DNA of 64,000 bases from Nocardia fluminea (lineage in GTDB: Bacteria > Actinomycetota > Actinomycetes > Mycobacteriales > Mycobacteriaceae), in assembly GCF_002846365.1 (NCBI RefSeq), contig NZ_PJMW01000002.1, positions 3,038,001 to 3,102,000 on the forward strand, read 5' to 3'. Below, piece by piece: positions 1-9,135 of the stretch; the stretch's first letter is position 1; every line of letters begins with the position of its first letter. The translations under genes and the position numbers were made by a program. The notes under the pieces were generated by a model. It was not told the DNA's origin. It saw only the letters and a program-made list of their open reading frames with translations, and made no database searches.

Positions 1-1014
1 GACGCGTTCCTTGGCGAACGACGCGACGGATCCGCCGAGGTACAGCCGCTGGGCGACGTCGTTGCGGTCGGTCGCCTGCACCAGCCCGTCATGCCTGCCC
101 AGGCTCAGTCCCTGGCCGCTGTAGCCCAGCGAAAACGACCGCGGTTCCCGTCCCTTGCTCATCCTGGCCAGCGTATCGGCCGCGTGTGCGCCCTGGGGAG
201 CGGCCGTGGCACAGGCCATGCGCATGCCGGGCACAGCCGCGCAGTCGCCGACGACGAAGACGCGGGGATCGGTGATGCTGCGCAGGTTCGCGTCGACCAG
301 GGCGCGGCCGTCGATGTCCACCGCGAGTCCGCTGCGAGCGGCCAGGTCGGGCACCGCCGCGATGATCGCCCAGAGGGTGACATCGGAATCGAGTTCGGTG
401 CCCGATCGCAGGCGCAGGGTGGTCGCATCGATCTCGGCGACCCGATCGGCCACGATCTCCACGTTCCATCGGGCCAGCGTGTTGCGGATATGCCGTTGCG
501 CACCGGCCGAGAGCGCACCGGCGACCGTCTCGCTCACCAGTCGGACCCGCAGGTCGGGACGGGCTTCGGCGATCTCGGCCGTGGTCTCGATCCCGGTGAG
601 GCCGCCACCGATCACCGTGACGGACCCGCCGGCGGGCACCGCCGCGAGCGCGATGCGTGCCTGTTCGGCTCCTTCCCACGTATCGACCGCGATCGCGCCG
701 GGCAGCGGGTTCGCGATACTGCCCGCCGCGAGGATCGCGTGATCGAAGCTCAGGCTCCGGCCGTCGTCGAGCGCGACAGCGCCGTCGCCGATCTTGTCCA
801 CGCTCGCGATCTCGACCGCGATCGAGTCCCTGAGCATCTCGGTGAGCGGTCGGGCCGCGGCGCCGCTGCCCGCGAGCTGCTCGTGCAGCCGTACCCGTTC
901 GATGAAGTCGCCCCGCGGATTGACCACGGTGATCCGTGCGCCGGGAACCTTCTTGTTCAGCCGATTCGCCGCGACCGTCCCCGCGTAGCCCGCTCCGATA
1001 ACCACGATGTCCAT
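1..1014 (-). CDS. NAD(P)/FAD-dependent oxidoreductase, NDH-2-like (3' end cut by window)
   Basis: The reading frame starts at an ATG at 1014 and stays open to the left edge, so the C-terminus is missing. The protein begins MDIVVIGAGYAGTVAANRL, a classical dinucleotide-binding fold with the GxGxxG motif at residues 7-12. A second Rossmann motif (VTVIGGGLTGIE) lies near residue 150, and a late motif (VFVVGDCAAV) matches the FAD-binding GD site of the pyridine-nucleotide disulfide oxidoreductase superfamily. This layout is typical of type II NADH dehydrogenases and related flavoproteins. No membrane anchor is visible in the part present. The electron acceptor cannot be told from sequence. It is monocistronic as far as can be seen. 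Confidence 0.8.
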   Translation of the reverse strand, partial: MDIVVIGAGYAGTVAANRLNKKVPGARITVVNPRGDFIERVRLHEQLAGSGAAARPLTEMLRDSIAVEIASVDKIGDGAVALDDGRSLSFDHAILAAGSIANPLPGAIAVDTWEGAEQARIALAAVPAGGSVTVIGGGLTGIETTAEIAEARPDLRVRLVSETVAGALSAGAQRHIRNTLARWNVEIVADRVAEIDATTLRLRSGTELDSDVTLWAIIAAVPDLAARSGLAVDIDGRALVDANLRSITDPRVFVVGDCAAVPGMRMACATAAPQGAHAADTLARMSKGREPRSFSLGYSGQGLSLGRHDGLVQATDRNDVAQRLYLGGSVASFAKERV

Positions 1015-1098
1015 CTGTGCCTCCTGCCATGGGAACTGGGATGTTCGACCATGGGATGCGGGCAGGCGCCTGTTCGTGACGGTGATCCCCACCACAGC

Positions 1099-1137
1099 GG
1101 AAAGGCCCCGCACTCCGCAGAAGTACGAGGCCTTTCC
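1099..1137. terminator. Rho-independent-like hairpin after the 1154-1738 gene
   Basis: Perfect 9-bp inverted repeat GGAAAGGCC (1099-1107) / GGCCTTTCC (1129-1137) with a 21-nt loop, just beyond the stop codon of the minus-strand gene at 1154. There is no long U tract, as is usual in high-GC actinobacteria. Confidence 0.6.
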
Positions 1138-1153
1138 CTGTCGCGAGGTCAGA

Positions 1154-1738
1154 TCAGGGCTGACCGGTCGCGAAGGCGATCACGGCATCCAGGAACTCCT
1201 GGCCGCCCATCACGTAGCCGCCGATGACCATGCCGGCCGGGATGGTGAACAGCCACAGGAACGGGAAGAACGCGCCGATGACGCCGCCGATGACGACACC
1301 GGGCAGGTTCTTGTTGACCTGCGCCATCAGCCGGTCGTAGGAGCTGATGTCCTTCAGTTCCGCGATGTCGCTCAGCTTCGCGGAATCCTCGGCCGTCATG
1401 GTCGAGGTCAGCTTGACGGTGCGGCCGTCCTCGCTGATCTGCTGGTTCACGGCGATCGGCAGGCCCGCGATCTCGGAGCGCAGCGGCGCCTGGTCGACGG
1501 TCACGCCGTCGGCGGTCTTCAGCAGCACCGAGGCGCCGTCGGCGGCGACCTCGAACTTGCCGCTGTCGACGGCCCAGGTGACGGTCTTGTCCGCCGGGGA
1601 CACCGTGGTCTGGTAGTTGATTCCGTGCGTCACGCCAGAAGTCACGCCCCCCGAAGCCACTACAGCGGGCTGTTCGGTGGCCACCGAGGGCGCACCGTTG
1701 GCAGTGGCAGCGGTAATCCCCACCGCGGCGACCGCCAT
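1154..1738 (-). CDS. Putative exported protein with C-terminal membrane segment, unknown function
   Basis: Predicted 194 aa. The N-terminus (MAVAAVGITAATANGA) is hydrophobic and small-residue rich, like a signal peptide, though it lacks the usual positive residues. A GCGGAG ribosome-binding sequence 9 nt before the ATG at 1738 supports this start. The middle is a soluble domain rich in Thr, Val, Asp and Lys (about residues 35-130). The end (about 145-185) is a Gly- and Phe-rich hydrophobic stretch with GGVIGAFFPFLWLF and GMVIGGYVMGG, which may form one or two membrane passes or a glycine-zipper hairpin. Proteins of this layout recur in Nocardia and Rhodococcus, but I do not recognise a characterised family. 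It stands alone, and a hairpin follows it. Confidence 0.65.
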   Translation of the reverse strand: MAVAAVGITAATANGAPSVATEQPAVVASGGVTSGVTHGINYQTTVSPADKTVTWAVDSGKFEVAADGASVLLKTADGVTVDQAPLRSEIAGLPIAVNQQISEDGRTVKLTSTMTAEDSAKLSDIAELKDISSYDRLMAQVNKNLPGVVIGGVIGAFFPFLWLFTIPAGMVIGGYVMGGQEFLDAVIAFATGQP

Positions 1739-1906
1739 GAAAACAGGCTCCGCTTTTTCGCTGCCCTGATCGGAGCAGCGAAACGAAGGTTAGCGCGCGA
1801 AATTGCTTGTCGCACATTCGGGTTCGTCGTCATGAAACCGCAATATTTGCTGAATTGTTTCTGTACCGAAAATTGCCGGGCCTTTCGGACCGGCAATTCG
1901 CGAAGA

Positions 1907-2866
1907 TCAATCGTTGGCGTGCAATGCGGCATTCAGTTCGACGCCGGTGCCCTTGCGCGGCACGACCTCGACGGCGCCGGTGGTGGAATTGCGGCGGAAC
2001 AGCAGGTTGTCCTGACCCGACAGGCTCGCGGCCTTGACGACGGTGCCGTCCGGTCCGGTGACCTTGGTGCCCGCGGTGACATACAGGCCCGCCTCGATCA
2101 CGCAGTCGTTGCCGAGGGAGATGCCGACGCCCGCGTTGGCGCCGAGCAGCGAACGCTCGCCGACCGAGATGACCTGGGTGCCGCCGCCGGACAGGGTGCC
2201 CATGATGGAGGCGCCACCGCCCACATCGGAGCCGTCGCCGACCACGACGCCCGCCGAGATGCGGCCCTCGACCATCGAGTTGCCGAGGGTGCCCGCGTTG
2301 AAGTTGACGAAGCCCTCGTGCATGACGGTGGTACCGGCGGCGAGGTGCGCGCCGAGCCGGACCCGGTCGGCATCGCCGATGCGCACCCCGGAGGGGACCA
2401 CGTAGTCGACCAGGCGGGGGAACTTGTCGACGCTGAGCACCGTCACCGGGCCGCGGGCGCGCAGCTTCAGGCGGGTCTGCTCGAAGCCGTCGACCGCGCA
2501 CGGGCCGTGGTTGGTCCACACGACATTGCTGAGCAGGCCGAACTGGCCGTCGAGGTTCAGGCCGTGCGGTCGCACCAGGCGGTGCGAGAGCAGGTGCAGG
2601 CGCAGGTAGACGTCGTGCGCGTCGACCGGGGCGGCCGACAGGTCCGCGATCGTGGTGCGCACCGCGATCACCTCGACTCCCCGCGCCGCGTCCGCACCGA
2701 GAAGGTCGGCGAACTCGGGCACGTCGGCGGCGTCGAGGCGCTGGGAGCCGGTCTCGGTGAACTCGCCCAGCGCCGGGCTGGGGTACCAGGTATCGAGGAC
2801 GGTCCCGTCCGAGGTCACATTGGCGATACCGACTGCAGTTGCTCCCTGAATACTCACGGACATCAT
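1907..2866 (-). CDS. dapD: 2,3,4,5-tetrahydropyridine-2,6-dicarboxylate N-succinyltransferase
   Basis: Succinyl-CoA-dependent acyl transfer to tetrahydrodipicolinate, the first step of the succinylase branch to meso-diaminopimelate and lysine, in the cytoplasm. The 319-aa protein closely resembles the actinobacterial DapD class (M. tuberculosis Rv1201c), which is longer at the N-terminus than the enterobacterial enzyme. The left-handed beta-helix is visible as hexapeptide-like repeats around residues 190-270 (for example [20 protein letters not shown] and a downstream [14 protein letters not shown] segment). The start is ATG at 2866 or the adjacent ATG at 2863; the second fits the mycobacterial N-terminus better. 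It is divergent from dapE with about 110 bp between them, so the two succinylase-branch genes share a promoter region. Confidence 0.95.
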   Translation of the reverse strand: MMSVSIQGATAVGIANVTSDGTVLDTWYPSPALGEFTETGSQRLDAADVPEFADLLGADAARGVEVIAVRTTIADLSAAPVDAHDVYLRLHLLSHRLVRPHGLNLDGQFGLLSNVVWTNHGPCAVDGFEQTRLKLRARGPVTVLSVDKFPRLVDYVVPSGVRIGDADRVRLGAHLAAGTTVMHEGFVNFNAGTLGNSMVEGRISAGVVVGDGSDVGGGASIMGTLSGGGTQVISVGERSLLGANAGVGISLGNDCVIEAGLYVTAGTKVTGPDGTVVKAASLSGQDNLLFRRNSTTGAVEVVPRKGTGVELNAALHAND

Positions 2867-2976
2867 TTTGCCCGTTCCGGCCGTTGCGGTGTGCCGCGGG
2901 CCCTGTGCGATCGACCACGCGGTCTGCTTCGCCCGGATCAGGGGATCCGGGGCGCGCCCGTACTACTGTCGAAGAT

Positions 2977-4071
2977 GTGACTCTCGATTTGCGTGCCGAT
3001 CCCATCCAGTTGACCGCCGCCCTCGTCGACGTGCCGAGTGTGTCGCGCGACGAGGTCAAGATCGCGGATCTGGTCGAGCAGGCGTTACGGGACCAGACCA
3101 CCGGGTTCGAAGTGGTGCGGCACGGGAACGTGGTGCTGGCGCGCACGCATCGCGGGTTGCCGACACGAGTGATTCTCGCGGGGCATCTGGATACCGTGCC
3201 GATCGCGGACAATGTGCCCAGCCGACCGGCCGAAGTCGACGGCGCGCCGGTGCTGTTCGGTTGTGGCACAGTCGATATGAAGTCCGGCGACGCCGTATTC
3301 CTCCATCTGGCCGCCACGATCACCGACCCGGCCCATGATTTGACGCTGATCTTCTACGACGGCGAGGAGATCGCGGCGGAGTTCAACGGCCTCGGGCATA
3401 TCGAGCGGGAATTGCCGGAATGGCTCGACGGCGATCTGGCGATTCTCGGTGAGCCCTCGGCGGGTTGGATCGAGGCGGGCTGCCAGGGCACTTTGCGGGT
3501 GCGCTTGACCACCTCGGGCGTGCGCGCGCATTCTGCGCGAGCCTGGCTGGGGGAGAACGCGATTCACGGTCTCGCTCCCTTGCTGGCGCGGTTGTCGGCC
3601 TACGAGGCGCGCGAGGTCGATATCGACGGTTGCGTGTACCGCGAGGGGCTCTCGGCCGTGCGGGTCTCGGGCGGGGTCGCGGGCAATGTGGTGCCCGATG
3701 TCGCCGAGGTGGATGTGAACTTCCGTTTCGCCCCCGACCGCAGCGTCGAGCAGGCCGTCGCCCATGTCCGCGAGGTCTTCGACGGACTCGATGTCGCCTT
3801 CGAGGTCACCGATTTCTCGCCCGGTGCCCTCCCCGGCCTGACCGCACCGGCCGCGCGCACCCTCATCGACTCCGTCAACGCCCACGGTGGTGGCGGCGTG
3901 CGCGCCAAGTACGGCTGGACCGACGTCTCCCGCTTCGCCGCCCGCGGCATCCCCGCCGTCAACTTCGGCCCCGGCGATCCCAACCTCGCCCACAAACGCG
4001 ACGAGCACGTCCCGCTCAGCCAGATCACCGCCGTCACCGCCATGCTGCGGACCTACCTCTCGAAGTCCTAG
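2977..4071 (+). CDS. dapE: Succinyl-diaminopimelate desuccinylase
   Basis: Hydrolyses N-succinyl-LL-2,6-diaminopimelate to LL-DAP and succinate; zinc enzyme of the M20 peptidase family. The start chosen is GTG at 2977 ([20 protein letters not shown]), giving 364 aa, the normal family length; the longer open frame upstream is unrelated sequence. Family motifs are present: AGHLDTVP (metal His and catalytic Asp), [12 protein letters not shown] (bridging Asp), FYDGEEI (catalytic Glu and metal Glu), and a C-terminal [11 protein letters not shown] with the last metal His. A TACTGT -10-like hexamer ends 7 nt before the GTG, so the transcript may be leaderless. It is divergent from dapD. Confidence 0.94.
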   Translation: MTLDLRADPIQLTAALVDVPSVSRDEVKIADLVEQALRDQTTGFEVVRHGNVVLARTHRGLPTRVILAGHLDTVPIADNVPSRPAEVDGAPVLFGCGTVDMKSGDAVFLHLAATITDPAHDLTLIFYDGEEIAAEFNGLGHIERELPEWLDGDLAILGEPSAGWIEAGCQGTLRVRLTTSGVRAHSARAWLGENAIHGLAPLLARLSAYEAREVDIDGCVYREGLSAVRVSGGVAGNVVPDVAEVDVNFRFAPDRSVEQAVAHVREVFDGLDVAFEVTDFSPGALPGLTAPAARTLIDSVNAHGGGGVRAKYGWTDVSRFAARGIPAVNFGPGDPNLAHKRDEHVPLSQITAVTAMLRTYLSKS

Positions 4072-4096
4072 CTCTCACCCGCGCGCGTCGGGGCGC

Positions 4097-4915
4097 TCAC
4101 CATCCGCCGCCGAACAGTGCGGCAAGGCCGGGGACCGGGTCGGACGCGTTGGTGGTGTTCGCGACGGCGACCACGACGAGGAGCAGCGCGAGCACCGCCG
4201 AGCACCCGCCGAACACCGCGAGGACGCGGCGGGAGCGCCGGTCGGCGGACCGGACGGCCGCCCGCCACAGGAAAGCGCACGCTCCGACGAGGCACACCGC
4301 GGTGAAGGCGGCGAGGGCGGCCATCGCGACGTGATACCGGGCGAAGTCGTCGACCATCACCTCCAGCGGGGCTGTCCGGGTGCCGTCGGCCAACCGCGCG
4401 TCGACCTGGGCGAGGACCGTGGCGGGGGCGGAATCGTCGCCCGTCAGCATGGGCAGCAAGGAGGCGAAGGGTGTCACCGCGCCCTGCACGTTGGCCAGCA
4501 CCAGCATCAGCGAGCACAGCGCGAGCACCGCGGCGCCGCTGCCCGACACCCCGAGCAGCACCCGCTGACCGCGCCCGGCCGGGCCCGCCGCCAGGAACGC
4601 TCGCCAGAGCCGCACGGCCAGCGCGACCAGCACGGCGAGCAGCATCGCCGCGATCACCGCTTTGGCGAGGTGATAGCGGAACCAGTAATCGACCACCGTC
4701 GCCAGGTCGGCGGTGATTTCCCGGCTTCCGGTCTGCCAGTACTCGACGAAGGCCGTGCGGAACGCTCGACGAAGATCGCTCTCGCCGGCGAAGCTGACGC
4801 CGGTCCTGTTCGCCAGCAGGCGCGGGACGACCACGAACGCGGCGATCAACGCACCGGCCACCGCGAGCAGGACTGGAAGAACGCGACCGGAACGCGCCGG
4901 AACTGCACTGGACAC
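4097..4915 (-). CDS. Multi-pass membrane protein, unknown function
   Basis: A GTG at 4915 preceded by GAAGGA at good spacing gives 272 aa (VSSAVPARSGRVLPVLL...). The open frame continues 29 codons further upstream to 5002, but that part lacks character. Four membrane segments are apparent: near residues 10-32 (VLPVLLAVAGALIAAFVVV), 85-108, 120-148 and 205-228, with a final hydrophobic helix near 240-262. A polar extracytoplasmic loop with FAGESDLRRAFRTAFVEYW follows the first segment, and a related loop follows later, suggesting an internal duplication (both loops are followed by a YWFRYHLAK or FARYHVAM motif). I recognise no named family. It is convergent with dapE and divergent from the LOG gene at 5017. 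Confidence 0.7.
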   Translation of the reverse strand: MSSAVPARSGRVLPVLLAVAGALIAAFVVVPRLLANRTGVSFAGESDLRRAFRTAFVEYWQTGSREITADLATVVDYWFRYHLAKAVIAAMLLAVLVALAVRLWRAFLAAGPAGRGQRVLLGVSGSGAAVLALCSLMLVLANVQGAVTPFASLLPMLTGDDSAPATVLAQVDARLADGTRTAPLEVMVDDFARYHVAMAALAAFTAVCLVGACAFLWRAAVRSADRRSRRVLAVFGGCSAVLALLLVVVAVANTTNASDPVPGLAALFGGGW

Positions 4916-5016
4916 GAAAAATCCTTCGGCTCGATCGAGTGCGCGCAGTGGCCGTGGCCCGGCCGATCCACCAAGTGCGCGCTCCTGCCCGGAATACAAC
5001 ACAGTAGGTTGGGTTC

Positions 5017-5817
5017 ATGTCTACCGATTCCGCTGATGAACAGGTTGGGAAGGTCAAGCCGAAGTTCCGTGGGCCGGTGATGTTCCGCCGGGAGCGCAAG
5101 CCCGGCGTGCGGACCGCCGACCGGAACCTGCTCGATACGCGGCAGGACAGCGAGTGGGTGCACACCGATCCGTGGCGGGTGCTGCGAATCCAAGCCGAGT
5201 TCGTCGAGGGTTTCGGTGCGCTCGCGGAGATTCCGCGCGCGGTGACGGTATTCGGCTCGGCCCGTACCGGTCCCGATCACTCCGAGTACGAGGCGGGCAG
5301 GGCGATCGGCACCGCGCTCGCCGAGGCCGGCTTCGCGGTGATCACCGGCGGTGGGCCGGGTGCCATGGAAGCGGCCAACCGTGGTTGCTCGGAGGCGGGC
5401 GGCTACTCGATCGGGCTCGGGATCGAGCTGCCGTTCGAGCAGGGGCTCAACGAGTGGGTGGATCTGGGGATCAACTTCCGGTACTTCTTCGTCCGCAAGA
5501 CGATGTTCGTGAAGTACTCCCAGGCCTTCGTCTGTCTGCCCGGCGGTTTCGGCACCCTCGACGAATTGTTCGAGGCGCTCACCCTGGTGCAGACCCGCAA
5601 GATCACCCGATTCCCGATCATCCTGTTCGGCACCGAGTACTGGTCGGGCCTGGTCGACTGGTTGCGCAGCTCGCTGGCCGGCTCGGGCAAGATCTCGCCC
5701 GAGGATCTCGACCTGATCCAGCTCACCGACAGCGTCGACGAGGTCGTGCGGATCATTCAGGGCGAGACCGGCGACCACGCGAACATCGAGCGTCTCGGCA
5801 CCGAGGATCAATGGTGA
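5017..5817 (+). CDS. LOG-family protein (TIGR00730 type), longer paralogue
   Basis: 266 aa with the LOG-family signatures GGGPGAMEAANRG (about residue 112) and PGGFGTLDELFE (about residue 175), the phosphoribosyl-binding and catalytic motifs of cytokinin riboside 5'-monophosphate phosphoribohydrolases. The known reaction of this family is hydrolysis of N6-substituted AMP to the free base and ribose 5-phosphate; the natural substrate in actinobacteria is uncertain. The N-terminal 60 residues (basic, RGPVMFRRERKP) extend beyond the short LOG enzymes. It is the first gene of a tightly packed plus-strand run, and its stop codon overlaps the start of the next LOG gene. Confidence 0.88.
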   Translation: MSTDSADEQVGKVKPKFRGPVMFRRERKPGVRTADRNLLDTRQDSEWVHTDPWRVLRIQAEFVEGFGALAEIPRAVTVFGSARTGPDHSEYEAGRAIGTALAEAGFAVITGGGPGAMEAANRGCSEAGGYSIGLGIELPFEQGLNEWVDLGINFRYFFVRKTMFVKYSQAFVCLPGGFGTLDELFEALTLVQTRKITRFPIILFGTEYWSGLVDWLRSSLAGSGKISPEDLDLIQLTDSVDEVVRIIQGETGDHANIERLGTEDQW

Positions 5818-6359
5818 GCTACTCCGTCTGTGTCTACTGCTCCGCCAGCACCACCGATCCCGACCTGATCAGCCTCGCCGCGCGCGTCGGCACCGAAATC
5901 GCCCGGCGCGGGTGGCAATTGGTCTCCGGCGGTGGTCACGTGTCGATGATGGGCGCGGTCGCGACCGCGGCGCGGGCCGGTGGGGCGCACACCATCGGCG
6001 TGATCCCGAAACACCTGGTGCACAGGGAAGTCGCCGATGTCGACGCCGACGAACTGCTCGTCACCGACACCATGCGCCAGCGCAAACAGTTGATGGAAGC
6101 GCGTGCCGACGCGTTCCTCACCCTGCCCGGCGGTATCGGCACCCTCGAGGAACTGTTCGAGACCTGGACCGGCGGCTACCTCGGCGAACACACCAAACCC
6201 GTTGTCCTGCTGAACGCGAACGGCTTCTACGACGGCCTGTTCCGCTGGATCGACGAACTGTCCGAGCGCACAATCGTGCCGAGCCAGGCGCGGGACCGCC
6301 TCATCGTGGCCACCGACCTGCCCACCGCGTTCGCCGCGCTCGAGCCGGCCGCACAGTAG
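5811..6359 (+). CDS. LOG-family protein, short form (Rv1205-like)
   Basis: 182 aa starting at ATG 5811 (GTG at 5814 is also possible), overlapping the previous stop by 7 nt, so translation is probably coupled. The motifs VSGGGHVSMMGAVA and PGGIGTLEELFE are the LOG-family nucleotide-binding and catalytic signatures. The homologue at the same place in M. tuberculosis is Rv1205, a cytokinin-releasing phosphoribohydrolase. The protein has the typical short LOG length. It differs from the upstream paralogue by lacking the N-terminal extension. The gene ends 10 nt before the fadD6-like gene. Confidence 0.9.
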   Translation: MVSYSVCVYCSASTTDPDLISLAARVGTEIARRGWQLVSGGGHVSMMGAVATAARAGGAHTIGVIPKHLVHREVADVDADELLVTDTMRQRKQLMEARADAFLTLPGGIGTLEELFETWTGGYLGEHTKPVVLLNANGFYDGLFRWIDELSERTIVPSQARDRLIVATDLPTAFAALEPAAQ

Positions 6360-6369
6360 GAGAGACGAC

Positions 6370-8151
6370 GTGAGCACAGACGCCCGCGACACGATCAGCG
6401 TGTTCGATCTGGCCAAAGCCCTGCCCGCGATGGCACTCGACGCCCCCGGCATGCTGCGCAACGCGCGCGGAATGCTGGTGGGGCCCAAGGACAAAGCCTC
6501 CATCGGCCTGTACTTCCAGCGGGTCGCGCACCGCAGGCCCGACCGCGTGTTCCTGCGTTTCGAAGGCCGCTCCTACACCTACCGCGCCGCCAACGGTGAG
6601 GTGAACCGTTATGCGGCGGTGCTTTCCGCGCGCGGGGTGTCGCGCGGCGAGGTGGTCGGAGTGCTGATGACCAATCGGCCCGAGACCTTGTTCACGGTGC
6701 TCGCCGTGCTCAAGCTCGGCGCCACCGTCGGTCTGCTGAACTACAACCAGCGCGATCAGGTCCTCGCCCACAGCATCGGCCTGCTCGGCAGCGTGCTCAA
6801 CGTCGTCGGCGAGGAGTGCGCCGAGGCGCTGGCATCGCTGCCCGAGCCCGCGGCGAACGTCCTGCCCGCCGAGGAACTGGCCGAATCCGCCCGCACCGCA
6901 CCCGATTCCGATCCCGCGATGTGCGAGCGGGTGCGAGCGGGGGAGCGGGCGTTCCTGATCTTCACCTCCGGCACCACCGGCCTGCCCAAGGCCAGCGTGA
7001 TGACCCACCAGCGCTGGACCAAGAGCATGTCCGGGCTCGGCGGGCTCGGCGTCCGGTTGCGCGCCGACGACGCGCTGTACTGCTGCCTGCCGCTCTATCA
7101 CAACAACGCGCTCACGGTCGCGCTGTCGGCGGTGCTCGCCGGCGAAGCGACCTATGTGCTCAGCCGCAAGTTCTCGGCCTCGGGATTCTGGGACGAGATC
7201 GCCCGCGAACGGGCCACCGCGTTCATCTACATCGGTGAGCTGTGCCGGTACCTGATCAACCAGCCGGTGCGGCCCGCCGAGCAGGGCAACCGGGTCCGGC
7301 TGGCCGTCGGCAACGGGCTGCGGCCCGAACTGTGGGACGAGTTCCGTCGCCGGTTCGGGATCAGCCGGGTCGTCGAGTTCTACGGGTCGAGCGAGGCGCC
7401 GCTGGCGTTCGTCAACGCGTTCGGCGTCGACCGGACCGCCGGGCTGTGCCCGCTGCCGTACGCGGTGGTCGAGTACGACGACGAGACCGGCCGGGCCCGG
7501 CGCGGTCGCGACGGGAAGCTGCGCCGGGTGCGCTCCGGCGGGGTCGGGCTGCTGCTGGCGAAGGTGAACAATCGTCAGCCGTTCGACGGGTACACCGACG
7601 AGAAGGCGTCGGAGTCCAAGCTGGTGCGCGACGGCTTCAAGAAGGGCGACTGCTGGTTCGACACCGGTGATCTCGTCCGCGATCAGCACTTCTGGCACAT
7701 CGCGTTCGTCGACCGGCTCGGCGACACCTTCCGCTGGAAGGGCGAGAACGTGGCGACCACGGAGGTCGAGGGTGCGCTCGGGCTCGACGAAAGCGTCGAT
7801 CAGGCCGTTGTCTACGGCGTCGACATTCCCGGCACCGACGGTAAAGCGGGCATGGCGGCGATCACGCTGACCGAGGACGCCTCCTTCGACGGGAAGGCGC
7901 TGGCCACGACCGCTTATCGGCGACTGCCGCTGTACGCGGTCCCGCTGTTCGTGCGCGTGGTGGCCGAACTGGAGCAGACCTCGACGTTCAAGAGCCGGAA
8001 GGTGGAATTGCGCAAGCAGGGCTATGCGCCGGACGCGGATGGCCAGCTGTACGTGCTGTCGGGTCCGGCCGAGGGCTACATCCCCGCTTACGCCGGGTAC
8101 GCCGACGACGTCGCCGCCGGTCGAGCCCCACGCCAGCAAGGTAACGTCTGA
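6370..8151 (+). CDS. fadD6: Long-chain acyl-CoA synthetase, FadD6 type
   Basis: 593 aa with a GTG start at 6370. It is an ANL-superfamily enzyme that activates fatty acids with ATP and CoA. The P-loop-like signature IFTSGTTGLPKASVMTH lies near residue 200, the FYGSSEAP motif near 340, and the adenylate/CoA hinge region has WFDTGDLVRD and FRWKGENVATTEVE near 435-465. The ending and overall pattern match the very-long-chain acyl-CoA synthetase/FATP subgroup, as in M. tuberculosis FadD6 (Rv1206), and gene order agrees. It sits between the LOG gene (10 nt) and folP2 (6 nt), so it belongs to the same transcript. Confidence 0.92.
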   Translation: MSTDARDTISVFDLAKALPAMALDAPGMLRNARGMLVGPKDKASIGLYFQRVAHRRPDRVFLRFEGRSYTYRAANGEVNRYAAVLSARGVSRGEVVGVLMTNRPETLFTVLAVLKLGATVGLLNYNQRDQVLAHSIGLLGSVLNVVGEECAEALASLPEPAANVLPAEELAESARTAPDSDPAMCERVRAGERAFLIFTSGTTGLPKASVMTHQRWTKSMSGLGGLGVRLRADDALYCCLPLYHNNALTVALSAVLAGEATYVLSRKFSASGFWDEIARERATAFIYIGELCRYLINQPVRPAEQGNRVRLAVGNGLRPELWDEFRRRFGISRVVEFYGSSEAPLAFVNAFGVDRTAGLCPLPYAVVEYDDETGRARRGRDGKLRRVRSGGVGLLLAKVNNRQPFDGYTDEKASESKLVRDGFKKGDCWFDTGDLVRDQHFWHIAFVDRLGDTFRWKGENVATTEVEGALGLDESVDQAVVYGVDIPGTDGKAGMAAITLTEDASFDGKALATTAYRRLPLYAVPLFVRVVAELEQTSTFKSRKVELRKQGYAPDADGQLYVLSGPAEGYIPAYAGYADDVAAGRAPRQQGNV

Positions 8152-8157
8152 TTTCGT

Positions 8158-9135
8158 ATGAACATGGGTAACTCGTCGGGTACGCCCGAACCCCGGCCAC
8201 ATGACGAACCGCCTGCCCGGTGCACAAGCAGTCGCGGTGCGCAGTTGTCGGCAGCGGACTCGGGGCGCCGGAACGAGCCCACATTCTGTGGGCGTGCGGT
8301 GGCGACGGATCGCGCGCTGGTGATGGCGATCGTGAATCGCACGCCGGATTCGTTCTACGACCGTGGGGCCACGTTCAGCGACGAGGCCGCGATGGACCGT
8401 GTCTCGCGCGCGGTCGACGAGGGCGCCGATCTGGTCGACATCGGTGGGGTGAAGGCCGGCCCGGGCGTCACCGTCGACGCCGCGGAGGAAACGCGGCGGG
8501 TGGTGCCGTTCGTCGCGGCGATCCGGGCGAAGTATCCAGACCTGTTGATCAGTGTGGACACCTGGCGTGGCGATGTGGCGCGGGCCGCCGTCGCCGTGGG
8601 CGCCGACCTGATCAACGACACCTGGGCCGGAGCCGACCCCGATCTCGTGCGCGTGGCCGCCGAAACGGGCGCGGGCATCGTCTGTAGCCACACCGGTGGC
8701 GCCGTGCCGCGTACCCGTCCGCACCGTGTCCGGTATGCCGATGTGGTGGCCGAGGTGACCGCGACAGTGGTCGCCGCGGCCGAGAACGCCGCGGCCGCGG
8801 GGGTTCGCGCCGACGGAATCGTGATCGATCCCACCCATGATTTCGGGAAAAACACCTATCACGGGCTCGAGTTGTTGCGCGGAATCGACGGTCTTGTAAA
8901 AACCGGATGGCCAGTCCTGATGGCACTGAGCAACAAGGATTTTATCGGGGAGACTCTAGGGGTAGGTCTTACCGAAAGGGTCGAGGGCACACTGGCGGCA
9001 ACCGCATGGTCGGCCGCCGCGGGCGCTCGGATCTTCCGGGTTCACGAAGTCGCCGAAACCCGGCGGGTCGTGGACATGATCGCCGCGATCCAGGGCATCC
9101 GGCCCCCCGCACGAACTCTGCGAGGTCTGGCATGA
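8158..9135 (+). CDS. folP2: DHPS-like protein, FolP2 type
   Basis: 325 aa with a pterin-binding TIM-barrel fold. The first loop NRTPDSFYDRG and the segment ALSNKDFIGETLG align with dihydropteroate synthases, but the hallmark GGESTRPG loop is replaced by DIGGVKAGPG, as in mycobacterial FolP2 (Rv1207), which is reported to lack DHPS activity. About 45 residues of basic, low-complexity N-terminus precede the barrel; an internal start such as MAIVNRTPDSF would be too short, so the ATG at 8158 or a nearby start is used. The true role is unknown. It overlaps gpgS by 4 nt (ATGA), which suggests a link with glucosylglycerate-type metabolism. Confidence 0.9.
   Translation: MNMGNSSGTPEPRPHDEPPARCTSSRGAQLSAADSGRRNEPTFCGRAVATDRALVMAIVNRTPDSFYDRGATFSDEAAMDRVSRAVDEGADLVDIGGVKAGPGVTVDAAEETRRVVPFVAAIRAKYPDLLISVDTWRGDVARAAVAVGADLINDTWAGADPDLVRVAAETGAGIVCSHTGGAVPRTRPHRVRYADVVAEVTATVVAAAENAAAAGVRADGIVIDPTHDFGKNTYHGLELLRGIDGLVKTGWPVLMALSNKDFIGETLGVGLTERVEGTLAATAWSAAAGARIFRVHEVAETRRVVDMIAAIQGIRPPARTLRGLA

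Noticed and set aside
6301..8862. An 853-codon minus-strand frame over fadD6 and folP2
   Set aside because: Shadow frame caused by high GC content; no domains, and both real genes are clear on the other strand.
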